From: Enoplolaimus lenunculus
Taxonomy: Eukaryota > Nematoda > Enoplea > Enoplida > Thoracostomopsidae
DNA length: 64,000 bases
NCBI GenBank assembly: GCA_030248215.1
Contig: JASANG010002056.1
Location: 124,001 to 188,000, forward strand
Direction of reading: 5' to 3'
In this document: in pieces, positions 11,708 through 29,164 of the stretch
Layout of the letters: each line of letters starts with the position of its first letter
Position numbering within the stretch: the first letter of the stretch is position 1
Translations under genes and position numbers: made by a program
Notes under the pieces: generated by a model
The model's database searches: none
Told to the model about the DNA's origin: nothing
What the model saw: only the letters and a program-made list of their open reading frames with translations

Positions 11708-14700
11708 ATGAAACATACACAACGTTGGTCGTTTATTTGTCGAAAATGTTCACATATCTTTGCCAAATCGATCAGCTCGCACCCGTTTGCTTACTTATTC
11801 ACTTCGGCGTTTATCACAATTGCATTCGGTGGCGGATTGCGAATCCAAGGAGCTCAAGAAGCATCGAAAACTGATCGTGAGCTTGAAGCCGATATCGCTC
11901 CTAAAAGCGGTCCATATCACACAGAATCGGCAATTATTTTACAGCACTGGCCAATACAAGACGACGAATTGAATTTTCTCGAAGGAAATTTAGATTTGCT
12001 GGCAAGTCGCTATACGCTAGGCTTGATAGTGTCGGCACAGAACGGTGAATCTCTTCTTGATCCTCAATATTTAGCTGTAATTGGTAGATTCGATACAATG
12101 GTACGCAACGGAAGACATATTATAGCTACAGACGAGTCAAAGTTTACTAATCTAAATCATCAGTCAAAATGTGGTGCAAACTCAAAATGTAAGAATAAAT
12201 CTGAACCTCGAACGATTATTTTCAGTGACGTGTGTACACGATACCGCGGTCGGTGTTCTTCAAACAACCTTGTAGCCAAACTTCTGCTAGACATTTTAGA
12301 AGCACAGGAATCACAGCAACACTTAAATTTTTCTCACGCCCAAAATTTTATTATTCCTCGACCAAGCCAACTTGTCAACTATAATCGCAACGCAACCAAT
12401 TGTGCAACATATCCTGTACTGCATCTGCAACAAGTAGGCCGACATCGTGGACAACTGATTGGAACAATTTTAGGCGGAGCCAAAACTTGGTCAAACAGTA
12501 GTTGTATTAAATCATTTGAAGCTTATCTGCTTTCATACAATTTGATTGGTTCATTAAATATGGCTCAAACCAGAGATAGCGAATTATGGGAAGCAGCTTT
12601 CGTACAGCAAGCACCTCATTTACTTCGTACTCTCAGCGGTGGTAAATTACGGTTATACCCATTACATTCGCGATCATCAGCTTTAGCGACGAGTAAAATT
12701 AAAATACTGGTAGGTCCAAACGTGATTGCAGCATTATGCACCATTATTATATTTGCAACACTTGGTAATATTCGGTGTCGTAAGCGGTTTCAAGACCTAA
12801 AATCCGCGCATCCATTATTTCAACATAATCTGGTGCACTTTGACAAACCCTCTGATAAACTACAAACGCAAACGGTCGAAATCAAAAGCTGTGCCGTATC
12901 CAAGTATGACTTAACACTTCTCAATCAAAGGCCAGCTATTTACTGGGTAAACCCGACGGAAATTCTATCGCCAGAAAACGATTTTCTTCACAGCTCACAC
13001 AGTTCGTTGGAATTTTCAATCTATGAGCAAGAATGTGGCTCACTAAATGAGCAAAACGCTGCTATTGATAGCATCGTGTCAATTTCAACTAAAAACACTG
13101 AACTTCGTCTGAAACCTACGGTAACTAATGCAATTTTAGATATGTTGGACTCAACGACAAGTTTATCTAATCGAACTGCGAATAACAAACGCGAAGAAGA
13201 AATTCAAAGTAACCAATCAAACACAATTGCAACATTGGATTTATCTTCAGTTGAACAATTGTCTAGAACAGCATCGATGAATAGTTCACGTACAAAGCCG
13301 ACTGCCAACTATTATCATAGTCCTAATTGTTATCGAATCAGACAACTTCGTGCTGAGACTTTCGAATCAAACGCATGTTATTGTTTCCTTCAACTCGGCC
13401 CAATAATTGATTATACCTCGCCTTCACCGATACCATACGATTTTAAGTCAAGCTTAAAGATGGATATTACTAATACTTTAGATTTAGCAACTTCTAAAAT
13501 ATATGGGACACTTAGCTGTTCACAAGTCAATTTACAGAATATTAGTGCTTTCGCAGGCCTTCCAAACTTTTCACAATGGGTCATTAGTGAGCATTCCTAC
13601 GTCGGAGCAGCGGTTACTGGTGTTCTTGCGTCATTATTTGGTGTTGTGATTGCCCTTGGATCTTTGAAGTTTTGCGGAATGACAGTAGACGGATTCTCGG
13701 CAATGATTCCATTCTTGAGTTTGGGTAATATTAACGCGGTACTAACACATTCCCCAATAGAGCATTATCAGAAACTAGGCGTGCAAGCTATGTATGCAAA
13801 ATATATGACACTCCTCTCGAGCTCGTGCGTCAAACTCAAATAGCTGAGTGTTGATAGAAAACGCATCCCACTCCAGTGTCCGGGAATTCGATCCAAGGTT
13901 GAAGTTAGATCTCAGATGGAATAGAAAATATTTATGTGAGAAAGGGTTAAATTGAGTTAAATCCGTTGTGACTACTGCGCGATGTGAAAGAAGGATGATT
14001 ACAATTTGTCTGTTTCATTCTATTATATTAAAAGAATTGACATAGGGGAAATAATTTACTGGAACGGGTGTGAATCCGCCAGCGGATTTTTTCTAGGTAA
14101 GTAAACAGTTTTCTAAGGCAGGTAAAACTCCGCTACAGGATTTTCGCTGGGGAAAGGATAAAAATCCGAGCGGGTAAAATGTCCTGCTGCGCCGGTAAGC
14201 TCTAAATGTGAGTGGTTTAGTTAAATTTTGATTATTTTATATTCTAGGCATCGGAATCGACGATATGTTTATAATCGTTAACGCTTGGCGTCGTACTGTA
14301 CCTAGGACTGCTATAAACGCCGTTAATTCGCCATCCAGCTCACCATTGCCACCCGCTTATCGGCAACTTCGTAAATGCCTAAAAGAAGCGCTTCCCTCTA
14401 TGACATTAACTACTGCAACAACAGTACTATCGTTCAGTTTTGGGGCAACATCTGAATTTATTGCAGTGCGAAAATATTGCATTCAAGCTGCGCTTACGTT
14501 AACTGCAGTTTATTTATTTCAACTTACAATGACACTACCTTGCCTAGTCTGGAGCTCGAGTTATTCCTTAAATAATAGTCGAGCAGAACTAATTTACTGG
14601 TGGCCTTGGATTCGAGTTAAAAAATTTAAATGCAACTCTGACTACAAACTACATAAAAATAGCACAAGTGTTTACGCAAAGTCTACCCCAAATTACGAAT

Positions 14701-17700
14701 CAAAGCTACAAACCAACTTTTTAAATGCCCTGTTTAATTCTCAGCTTCAAATGCTAACAGGGATTCTATATATACTGTATTTAATTGGAGCACTGTATGG
14801 CAGCGCTATCATCCGCCCTACTGATTCACTTTTGTACACGTTTCCGCGTTCGCATCATTCATACGCGTTTAAGCGTGAATTCATACAACATTATTTAGTA
14901 AACGGCGGTGTTCCTTTGAACATTGTCGTTGGAAATCTGCCGTTTCCACTTTCACCTCAAGTTCGGTCTCAACTTCTAAACATCAAACGCTCATTTGAGC
15001 AAACTCCATTTACTAAACCTGGCCATGCGGAACCAGACTTTATCAATTCGTTTGAATTATTTCTAAATAAGTTTGTACAGTATCAAGATTTGTCCGATGC
15101 AGTAATCTGGTCACAAAAGCTGCTTCATTGGAGCCGACATACGTCAGTGGCTGATTTTGTAACCGGGGTAAGTTAAACTGGCGCGGACTAGACCGAGTCA
15201 AATAAAGACAGGACCTCAGAAAGTGACGGACTCAGAAACCTCTGATAAGACAACCAAAACATGTATGTATAGCGAAAGTAATCTCGCGAACGAAGCTATC
15301 GAGAGGCCAAAAGCAAATTTAATGGCGTATAAGAAAAATTTGTAAGATAGAACCTTATTTCTTTCACCAAAAACTTCCTTCTGAGGGACGTCCTCTTCGC
15401 CTGCCACTGGATCCGTCCCTGTTCGCAAGAAACTTGGACCAGGCCTAATTGAAACCAATATTTTTGATTTGAACATTTCCACAAACACATTCGAACCACT
15501 CAGTTCAGTTCACATCATTATAGATAAAGCTTAATTGGCACAAATGACACCTTTATAAAAAGGCACAAACTACCAAAGCGCACTTTGTTGAACATAACCA
15601 GTCGTAGTGGGACTACATTTATTGAGCGAAGCCCGAACACACGTAAGCCATTAAGGTAATATGACTAATATGCAAATTAATTATTACCTAACTATTCATT
15701 TCTCTGTTTTGGAGGTTTGTAAACAATTTATTCAGATTCCTCGCACCCAAAAACCTTCAGTAACTCTAATAATTATTGAAATAATTTAAAAGTCTTAATT
15801 TTGGCTTGTCAATTAAGCTAATATGCAAATTAGCTATTAGCTAACTATTCAATTATCGGTTTTTCAGGTTTGCAAACAATTTATTCCAGTTCTTCGCACC
15901 TAAATACCCTTTAGTGCTGAATTGGATTGCTTTTAACCGTAGTAATTACTGAAATATTGTAAAAAGTCCTAATTTAGGCTTATAAACTATGTCAATATGC
16001 AAATTATCTATTATCTAACTACTCAATTATCGGTTTTGGAGGTTTGTAAACAATCTATTCAGATTCCTCGTACCCAAAAACCCTTTAACGCTGAAATTAT
16101 ATTACTTGTAACTGTAATAATTAGTGAAATAATGTAGAAAGTCCTAATTTAGGCTTAATTAATTATGCATATTAGTTTGTAGCTAATAAACGGCTTAAAA
16201 TTTTAAAACTCCCATGCGAGGATAACACCCCAGGATAATTGGCTTTCAAACAAAAAAAGTTGATCAAAATCGGTTCAGCCGTTCCTGAGATTCTTTTCGG
16301 ACGGACAGACGGACGGACGGGCGGACGGACGTACGTCCAGCTTTAGACCCCAGAGTACAAAACATAAACCGCTTCGCGAAACTCTGAGCTTTGCTCGGAG
16401 TTTCGCTTCGCTCAATTACGAAACTGTAGCAAAAAGAACAACAGTTTACAACCAAGAAAAGATGTTCACGTTGACCACGGCGGCTCAAATCCAGAATGCT
16501 TTCACAAAGTAATACGTATATATGCCTGTATAAGAAGGTACGCAGTCACCTTTTATAGGGGCTCTCATGACCACAAACTCATTCCGATCAGATAAAGTAC
16601 ATATATAAAACTCAGAGCGATGCCCCAAATGGGATATCTCGTGGTTTTCCAACTTTATAAGCATATATAAGATTCTTTTTTTAAGCTTATACGCCTCTGT
16701 TAGCAGTTAGTAATTAACAGAAGTAAATTTGTGAAAATTTTTCGATATTTAATACTTCAGCGATTAGACTGGCGTCGTCCGACCGCAATGGAACAAGAAC
16801 TATGCAGCGGCTGCGATGTAGTTTTAAGCGCGTGTCGTTTTCGAATTGCTGTTCATAACATTGGCCAACTGGCAGATCTCACCAAAGCAGTCGACCTGTT
16901 TCGTTCCATCGCACGGCATTACACAAATACACCAATACCCCAAACGCTTGTTCAAAATTCAACGTTCGGCAACAATTCACTTACTGACACAAAAACAATC
17001 ATTCATTTCAACGTATCGATTGAATTTCGTCGTGCATGGGCAGCTGATCAACAACGCTCAGTGTATTGGTCAACGGTATTCTCAACTACAATCGCTATAG
17101 CAACTTGTGGTTTAGTCTTAGCGTTGTCTAAATGCTGCTGCTTCACACAAAATCATTCCCGTGAATCAAAAACTAGACAATCATCATACTGCGAGAGTAT
17201 ACTAGTAACAATGTGCCAGACCGTTCTAGTCTTGCTCACATTAGCGTCAATTTTTGTCGGCGTATTTGGATATACCTCGCTGTTCGGTTTTACACCCAAC
17301 TTTCTTTCACTTGTCAACTATTTAACGTCAATTGGTTTATCGGTCGACTATTGTATTCATATCAGTGAAGCATATTTTTCAAGTGGCAGCAACGGCTCGG
17401 AATTTCCTCGACAACTCCAACACCAAAATATCGGCAAAAATGTTGCCGAAGGTTCGATAAACGACCAACAGAGTACATTCCTACACAACGACACAGTCAA
17501 TCAGCAACAAAGTAACAACGAACACGAACACAACATAAGGCTAAAATGTTGTACAGCGTTTGCGCGAATGTGGCTCCCAATTTTACAAGGAGGAACATCT
17601 ACGTTTTTGGGTGTTTTAATGCTGGCGACAGTTGATATTTATTTTGTCCAATCTTCTTTTTTAATTGTCAGTATTGTTGTAGTACTAGGCTTAGCACACG

Positions 17701-17768
17701 CTCTATGGTTACTTCCCATGTTATTGGTAACGATTGATAGATGGAATGCATCTATTACGCAAAATTGA
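11708..17768 (+). CDS. Patched-related (sterol-sensing domain) membrane protein, three exons, complete
   Basis: Seen: exons 11708-13724, 14248-15167 and 16761-17768 give 1314 codons plus stop. The donors GGTAATA and GGTAAGT and the acceptors TTCTAG and CTTCAG keep frame. An N-terminal membrane segment (about residues 27-47) precedes a large cysteine- and N-glycosylation-site-rich ectodomain. Membrane segment 2 is near residues 333-350 and segment 3 near 636-656. The exon 1/2 junction recreates the motif GIGIDDMFIIVNAWRRT, the Patched/sterol-sensing-domain GxxxD signature. LSFSFGATSEFIAVRKYC and, in exon 3, LSVDYCIHISEAYF and WLPILQGGTSTFLGV are the matching second-half motifs. Known: the family are RND-type proteins that move or sense sterols and lipids or bind Hedgehog. 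Odd: about 280 polar, Ser/Asn-rich residues separate membrane segments 2 and 3, where the family normally has a short loop. A second polar insert (about residues 1190-1250) follows SEAYF. It resembles Patched-related rather than true Patched; the ligand is unknown. Confidence 0.9.
13725..14247. other. Patched-related gene intron 1
   Basis: Carries a tRNA-derived SINE copy (about 13828-13962). A GC-richer stretch (14050-14200) repeats motifs like AAATCCG and GGTAAA. Splice ends are GT at 13725 and AG at 14246-14247. Confidence 0.7.
13828..13962 (+). mobile_element. tRNA-derived SINE (family of 30087-30210)
   Basis: The head contains ATAGCTGAGTG (A-box-like) and GGGAATTCGATCC (B-box-like). The tail (AAAATATTTATGTGAGAAAG, then GTTAAATT) matches the tail of the copy at 30087-30210. 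Lies in the same orientation as the host gene, inside intron 1. Confidence 0.65.
15650..16480. mobile_element. Pearl/Helentron-like element with ~170-bp tandem core
   Basis: At least three diverged core units of about 160-175 bp start near 15666, 15820 and 15992, each beginning AATATGCAAATTA and containing GGTTTGTAAACAAT. They are followed by a conserved GGTTCAGCCGTTCCTGAGA, a (CGGA/CGGACGGA)n tract (16299-16335) and a hairpin around AACTCTGAGCTTTGCTCGGAGTT. A tandem core plus an ACGG-type tetranucleotide tract is the layout of pearl / Helentron-associated elements. It fills most of intron 2 of the Patched-related gene. A second, reversed copy is at 21610-22240. Exact ends are uncertain. Confidence 0.6.
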
Positions 17769-17789
17769 AATCCGTCACGAATTTACAAC

Positions 17790-17795
17790 AATAAA
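17790..17795 (+). promoter_or_regulatory. Polyadenylation signal AATAAA of the Patched-related gene
   Basis: A canonical AATAAA begins 22 bases after the stop codon (17766-17768). No competing signal is nearer, so this is a plausible, very short 3' UTR. Confidence 0.6.
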
Positions 17796-17897
17796 GCTAT
17801 TTGCTCAAATTTGTAAATAATATCGCAACCTCTGGCAATTTTGTGAACTCCGAAATTAGTATTTATATATCAACGCTGGCTGCATATTACTTTGGGG

Positions 17898-18205
17898 CAG
17901 GGTATAAACGAATAGTAAAAACAAAGAAAACGGATAGTGATCAAAATAGCGCAACGAAGACGGATATTGAGGTATACATTGAGACATAAAAGTTTCAAAG
18001 TTGTTTTATTTTTTGCCAACCCAATAGAGGCATGCAAATATTCACCGGGCTTTCTAAATCTTTAAAGAAAAAATAGCTGATGCGTCGAAATTTTCAAAAA
18101 TTTTGGATGAATTTCGTAATTTTCATTTGATTTCGAATAATTGCAGCATATCTGTAATGAAAATTGCCAGATATATACGTGATTCAGAACTAATTTTGAA
18201 CATAA
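17898..18205 (+). repeat. ~300-bp dispersed repeat, copy 1
   Basis: Starts GCAGGGTATAAACGAATAG and contains AAAACGGATAGTGATCAAAA, GCCAACCCAATAGAGGCATGC and GAATAATTGCAGCATATCTG. Aligns in the same orientation with 23185-23480. The CAGGGT-like end and the internal CGGATA hexamers place it with the hexamer-armed elements. Confidence 0.65.
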
Positions 18206-18345
18206 GAATAACACAGTAGTATAAGCATATTCCTAAGCCTAAGCCTACTCGTAAAGATGAGCCAACAGACCCTAATCGAATAAGGTTCCTCTGGAGGGGC
18301 CAAACTATCAGCACCCTTTCTTATTCAGGTGGCTCCAGTAAGTCC
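18206..18345. repeat. Fragments of a TTAGGC-armed element and of the mariner-type MITE
   Basis: 18212-18260 holds AAGCATATTCCTAAGCCTAAG, the interior of the TTAGGC-armed family. 18288-18341 reads as a diverged, reversed 5' end of the 6286-6722 family (CTCTGGAGGGGCCAAA, then TTATTC.GGT..CT.CAGTA). Confidence 0.55.
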
Positions 18346-18718
18346 AAATCCTAAAGCAAAAATAGATCTAACGCTGAAGCTTAGAACCATGATAAATTTC
18401 TGCTTTGCGAAATCGACATGCTCCCAATTTTAACGTTAATTGCACACAACAAATCAGCCCAACTTTTCATTTGGAAAAGCGAATCACGTGCCTAGTTTTC
18501 GGTGCAGACCCCCGTTTTATTTGTCAATATAAATGTTGGGTTTCTTCGACTACTACATTTCCGCTATCGCCTCCATGATATATCCAACTTAGCCATTGAA
18601 AGCAATTTACTTAAACCATACTATTACATACAGTACATGTACAATAATTAATATAAATATAACGTGAACGGCGGGGCTAACCTAATTTTTGTACGTTGCC
18701 GCTAGTTGAGCAGCAACA

Positions 18719-18888
18719 ACCAATGTAAAGAACAGGGGTGGAACAGTATTATAAGCATATTAATAAGCCTAAGCGTAAGAATGAGCAAATTCCTAAGCAT
18801 AGGCCAAGCTAAAAAACTAGTCTAAAGCTTACACTTACTCTTTTCTAGTCCACAAAAAACGTTCCGCCCCTGATCTTTACATGGCCCA
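18719..18888. mobile_element. TTAGGC-armed hAT-type MITE (170 bp)
   Basis: Left ACCAATGTAAAGAACAGGGG, right CCCCTGATCTTTACATGGCC. Inside are AATAAGCCTAAGCG and ATTCCTAAGCAT. Shorter, with fewer hexamers than 34839-35046. No clear target duplication. Confidence 0.7.
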
Positions 18889-19227
18889 AAAAGAAAGGTA
18901 ACAAACAAACGTCTTTTGCACGTATCGCCGTCCGTTTAGGACAACAGACAAGAAATAAGCGCAAAAATTCATAATTGTCAAAAGTTTATATTCGCTGACA
19001 ACTAACAAACTGAAGCACATAACCGCCCCAATCGCACAAAACTGCCCTGTTTATATATCAGTCCGCTCGCATCTTCAAGAATGTATTCTTTAAAATTAAA
19101 ATATTTGAAACGGACTATTATGCAATGCCAACGAAACTTATAGGCAAAACATTCACTTATGCCAAGTTTACAACTTACGAATGCAAAGTTGAATTGAAAT
19201 ATTAATAACAAAAGTGCATGCTCTTTG

Positions 19228-19330
19228 ACAAGAGTATGCAACTGGGTACATTCGGGGTAGAAAAATATACATAGCCCGCGTCGTGTTTTGGCCTATCCCT
19301 CCTTTATTTAGAGGGTTAAAATTGTCAGAG
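19228..19330. repeat. Half copy of the long-TIR MITE at 48939-49246
   Basis: ACAAGAGTATGCAACTGGGT at the left matches the terminal inverted repeat of 48939-49246. The sequence then follows its interior loosely (CGCGTCGTGTTTTGGC). No right end is present. Confidence 0.5.
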
Positions 19331-20196
19331 AATGAAATTGATAATTTTGAGTTGCAAATTTTCGCTCTTGTAACTTATGCCACAATATTGCAAAAACACA
19401 GCTGCACAAGGTCGTGCACTGTATTTCGAAGAGATAGACTGAGAGGTAGAAAATACTCTGAACTACACGTAATACTTGCCTTATTTTGCAAGACCTGGCC
19501 AACGACTAAATTTAACAAAGAATGGACTGTAATAATTATGATTTACTGCTCTCTAATAATTGCTTCAGAACTAGATTTTTATCTACATATTTTGATTTCA
19601 CCCAGATATCCAGATATTAGAGACACAAAATGAACCTATAGTTATCGCAAGCGGTTGTAAATAACACGTAGCCAGATACCCGAACAGGAAATAACATATT
19701 AATATAACAACATAATAGCTTTCATTACACCAGATCACAAAAAAATTATAGCCCTGATTTGTAATCAATTTTGATGTTTTAACATAAAAGACAATGTTCA
19801 GCAGATCACAGTTCTTGTTTAGAATCTAAAATTAAACTAATGCGATTACTATAAAACAGGTGACAATACTAAAAACCGACAGATATATTTATCCCTTGAG
19901 CCAGCTTGTGTTACTAAGTTAGATCCAAGTTTGTCATTGTGTTACTAACACTATGTACATAGAGATAGCTGAAAAAAACGCAAGCAATGGCAAAAATACT
20001 AAAGTGATAATTAAAGCTACACACATGGCGTTTCGCACTGTCAGACAAATTGACGAATCGCTTTTTATGACGCAGCTAAAGTGCCACTGCATTTTGTACC
20101 AAGATTTTTGCACGGTTAGATGGTTAAATCTAAGCTTTAGCTGAGAATTAGTATAAAAATTCAAACGCGTGTACATCAATAAAATATGCATAAAAT

Positions 20197-25300
<5,104 letters not shown>

Positions 25301-25450
25301 TAACAAAATTCCACTTATATATTCAAATGTGTTGTAAAAAATATTCCGTAAGACTAAGCACTATCTGACTAGTGACTATTACAATATCAACGTATGTTGT
25401 AATCAAAAATCGATCAGATTATGATTTTATCGGATACAGGGAAACGAATG

Positions 25451-25807
25451 CAGGGTGGAAACAAAGGTTCGGATTCGGCAAAACTTTGAGGTTCGGATTC
25501 GGCTATGGAAAAGCCGAATCCAACAAAGTTCGGCAATATGTTTTTTCATTTTTAAGCAATAAAATTTTTTATAAAAATCAATATTTTTTATTTCAGGTGA
25601 GAAATCTCAGAACTGGCGTCGGGACGAAATATATTAACGTATTAAAAGTTATACGACTGGCATTGCGTTGATATTCTGAAACAAATTATAGATATATCTG
25701 AAATTTGCAACATGTAGGATTCGGATTCGGATTCGTTTTCGGATTCGGCAAATTAGCACTGGATTCGGATTCGTATTCGGTCAAATCGTGGATTCGGTGC
25801 CACCCTG
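25451..25807. mobile_element. GGATTC-hexamer hAT MITE with perfect 8-bp target duplication
   Basis: Starts CAGGGTGGAAAC and ends GGTGCCACCCTG. It is flanked by AACGAATG on both sides (25443-25450 and 25808-25815), an exact 8-bp duplication as made by hAT transposases. Both arms are runs of GGATTC/GGATTCGG hexamers (25470-25525, 25718-25795), with an AT-rich middle and no transposase. A reversed sister is at 62830-63131. Confidence 0.85.
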
Positions 25808-25815
25808 AACGAATG

Positions 25816-26435
25816 GTGTATTTTTTATCAGAACAGCTGTTAATAAGATACATACCACCTAAATTTGCGCATTGTTGGCTTAATCAATATAATTTCTGAC
25901 AATGCGTTAACTTGCTTACAATTTTCTTGTTTGTTACATGTTGTTCTTTAACAAATAATACACTCCCAAGCAACCAGACATTGTTAGCTTAGTGGACAAT
26001 ACGAATTATGCATATCTAACAACGCTGGTGCTCATCCTCGGCTTTCCCTTTCTCTTGCTATGTATTTCCTGGGCTGGACCACTTGTTCTATTCTAACTCC
26101 AAGCTTTATGGTCGATCTTATTGCAAACCGGTTACGTATGTATTGATCTTATATAAACCGGTTATGTATTAATCTTGTACAAATGTTTTATTTGTGCCAA
26201 TACAAATGTGCTTTATCACACTTCTGCCAATTCTGGTAAAACTAGTTCATTTTCTGACCAAATTCATTATATCAAGTTTGTCGCTAATTATGTAACGTGG
26301 TGTTGCGGGCCTAATCTAATTTCTTTTGCGTCGCGCCTACACGCGCTAACAATTCGCCGTATAGCTGTCAATAAAGACAGGCAAGAAACGTGTTAGGTAC
26401 GCATCGCCGTCCTTGTATGACAGGCAAAAGCAAAC
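25816..26435. other. Upstream of QPCT-1; no gene
   Basis: Short open frame 26175-26396 without a domain. Two near-copies of AAACCGGTTA.GTAT.GATCTT at about 26120-26175. Nothing else recognised. Confidence 0.45.
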
Positions 26436-26499
26436 TGGAACTCTAAGGGCAAACCGAGCCGGACTACCACCACCGCTGTAAGCAAGCTGAAAATGTCAC

Positions 26500-26742
26500 A
26501 TGAACAAATTGGTGATGATCATTGGTTTTGTAAATCTAAACGACAATCAATTATTGATAAGTTAACTCATCGAAAACAACTTAATAGATAAATAATACAG
26601 AACTCTTATGCAACATATCACAACAAATAGAATTAAAATAAATTTTTCGCCGGCATGTATTTTTCACTTTCCGGCTCCTGTAATTTTTTCAAACTCCGGT
26701 TCAGTTCCGGTAAATTGTAATTTCGGTTGCACCTTGCAGTTT
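26500..26742. mobile_element. CCGGTT-hexamer element, right part
   Basis: Ends TTTCGGTTGCACCTTGCAG and carries CTTTCCGGCTCC and ACTCCGGTTCAGTTCCGGT hexamers. The interior AATCAATTATTGATAAGT and ATCGAAAACAA recurs at 56165-56205, showing a second copy there. The left end was not found. Confidence 0.55.
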
Positions 26743-27029
26743 ATATATCAGCCAGCTCACAGCATAAAATATGCAAACTTTTGAATTGAAAATATAAAGT
26801 ATTTGAAAATGTTCATTTTTAAAATGCCAAACATAAAACGCCTAAGATTACTTATGCGAAGCAAACAAAAAACGAATGGAATGCAAATTTGGACTATTAA
26901 TAGTACACGATTCAATGATGACTTCCTGGATTATAACATTCATTCGCATGCGACTGTTCATTAGTACTCGGCTACATATCCACGAAACTTTTTTTGACCA
27001 TAATCTGAACAATCGTCAATTTGATTCAT

Positions 27030-27720
27030 CTGTATTGTAGCTTGCCCCAATGTCTCCCCAGATTCCATCCACTTAGTGACTTGTTGCGGTCCCTGGGTTT
27101 GTAACCTGGCACGGGTTTAATCGGTTGCTGTCGTTTCGGCTATTGAATCTTTCGTCCGCTATGGCATAGGATTATCAATGATCGTGCCTATTTGAAATTT
27201 TGGATTAGTACGCGGATCGTGCAGTTTAAACTCCGACGAATGATCTCCGGCCGTTTTCGCAACAAATTTGGCGCTCGTTGTCCTCAGTTAATAATATCGG
27301 TTTCCTCACTCGCATGCGCACGGCTAATGTTATTGCTAACGCTGCCGGAACTGTTGATTTGATATTGATGTTGCTGTTGATGATACCGTTGCCGTTGCGC
27401 TGGTAGTTGCAGTGATATGTAGCTTGCCCCAACGTATCCGTATACCCACCACTTCGTGACTTGTTGCTGTCTATGACTTTGTAACCTGGCACGGGTTTCA
27501 TCGGTTACTTTCGTTTGGCTATTGAATCTTTCGTCCACTCTGGAATAGGATTACGCGGATCGTGCAGTTTAAACTCCAAAGTGCTGATATGACCTCTGTC
27601 GTCATGGAAACCTTCCATGAGCCTTTGCTCCTGAGATATATTACAGACATATTCACGAACCTGGCATTTTGCTGTGTAGAGTTACGCATTTTCTTTATAA
27701 GTTAAGTGCTGAACTTTTGA
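27030..27720 (-). pseudogene. Duplicated coding-like fragments of an unknown gene
   Basis: Two related segments (about 27030-27240 and 27412-27600) share GTAGCTTGCCCCAA, AACCTGGCACGGGTTT, TTGAATCTTTCGTCC and CGGATCGTGCAGTTTAAACTCC. On the minus strand they read as protein-like text, for example CNISQEQRLMEGF and FKLHDPRNPIPEWTKDSI (27700-27520) and QQVTKWMESGETLGQATIQM (27100-27035). Stops and frame changes interrupt both copies. I do not recognise the family. Between them is a CAACAGCAA-type repeat (27360-27410). It could be decayed host exons or transposon coding sequence. Confidence 0.4.
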
Positions 27721-29160
27721 GCGTACCTCTCTTCAAATCTTTAACCTTGCTCTTATTAAAGGAAAGTCACTTTGCGGTTATACAGATAGTCAATTTGTCT
27801 GAATGCTATAACTAAATCCGAAGCGCTAAAAACGCGAACTGGTAAGGTTTCCGATAACAAATGACAAGTCAGTAATCTTTCAGGGGGTGGGGCGAAACCC
27901 CTAAAGGGATGGGAAAAAATAAACTATAAAACGGCTCTAAAGTGGTTTTCTGGCGGAAATATTAGTTTTAGTAGCGAAAACAACGGTTTTAAACAGCGGT
28001 TTATATGTTGTGAAAAATTGCGTAATTTGTGTTACTACGTGTGCAATACCGGTATATCCGTGCTTTTATTGCCTAAGTGCGCCGCACTCATTGTTGTTTG
28101 AGACAAACTATTGAAAATTCACTAGATTTTGGTTGTGTTTCTCCGGGATTGGACGTTTGTCATGGCATTTTACCCGATTTTGACGCAATATCGAAATCAG
28201 TGCTAAGCCCGTTAAAATACGTATCTCGCGAATCCAATTAGCAATGACCACGATTATTGTGTACTTGTACGTCACTTTATTTTTGTTCGTATTACTTGTA
28301 TTGAACCCAGAAAACTCTGAAGTAACACTACTGAGCGTTGTAACACTACTCTAATAATTTTATTACAGCACTAGTCTCTCAAATCCAGCGATAGATTGCA
28401 AAGGCCGAATCTAAAAATCGGCGGAAAATCGTGGTTTTTCGCTATTCCTGAAATTATAATTGACTGGGTGGGAAAATCTCCGTTAAGAAAAATTTTAAGC
28501 TGTGCCCCCTAATCTCCTCTCCGTGGTTGCGGGTCTGATAAAATATTCAATGGAAAAGAACATAAAACTCTTTAACCTTTTTTCTAAACCCGTATTCTCA
28601 TGTGTGTAGAATCTATTACCAGCTGGTGATAGGTCTTGTAACTTTCAAACCAGGAAACGGTAAAGTTTGAAAACACATTTATTGCATTCGATTTACTCTA
28701 CTTCTGTGCAAAGTTGGAGATCCGCAATTACAACAGGTGGTGAGTTTGAAAAGCTATTACTAACTGGTGGTAGATGCTATATGCATTTGAGAATATATGC
28801 CCTTGCGCCAGTTTCATAACACTAATCTTACTAGCTATGTGATTCAATGTTAATCCAGATGGGTTCAGTCGGAAATTCAAAACATTCTCCCATACTTCTG
28901 GAAACGCAGATTGCAGGTGGGTTTGAACTGTCGACCTACGGAGTTTTACGTAATTGTTTTATTGCTACGCTACATCTTGTATTCTAGAAATATTGTCTGA
29001 TGGTTTAACACAGATTCCAGACAACAAAATATTTCGGAAATATAAGACAAATATGTCTAAAATTAAACATAGGATTGCCAGGTAAATCGACTTCAAAATT
29101 GGGGCTAAAGCTCAACCAAATACCCTAATTTTACGAAATGTCTTTGAAATTTGATTACTA
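27721..29160. other. No gene; short repeated near-palindromes
   Basis: CTATTACCAGCTGGTGATAG (28613-28632) and CTATTACTAACTGGTGGTAG (28754-28773) are related to each other and to 3032-3051. Otherwise AT-rich with no exon evidence. Confidence 0.45.
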
Positions 29161-29164
29161 CACC

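Larger units (their letters stand above)
18346..20196. other. Intergenic between the Patched-related gene and QPCT-1; no gene beyond listed repeats
   Basis: Short open frames (e.g. 19283-19633) lack domains and overlap the repeat at 19228-19330. The 3' UTR of the minus-strand QPCT gene should lie just left of 20197; no canonical signal was identified there. Confidence 0.5.
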
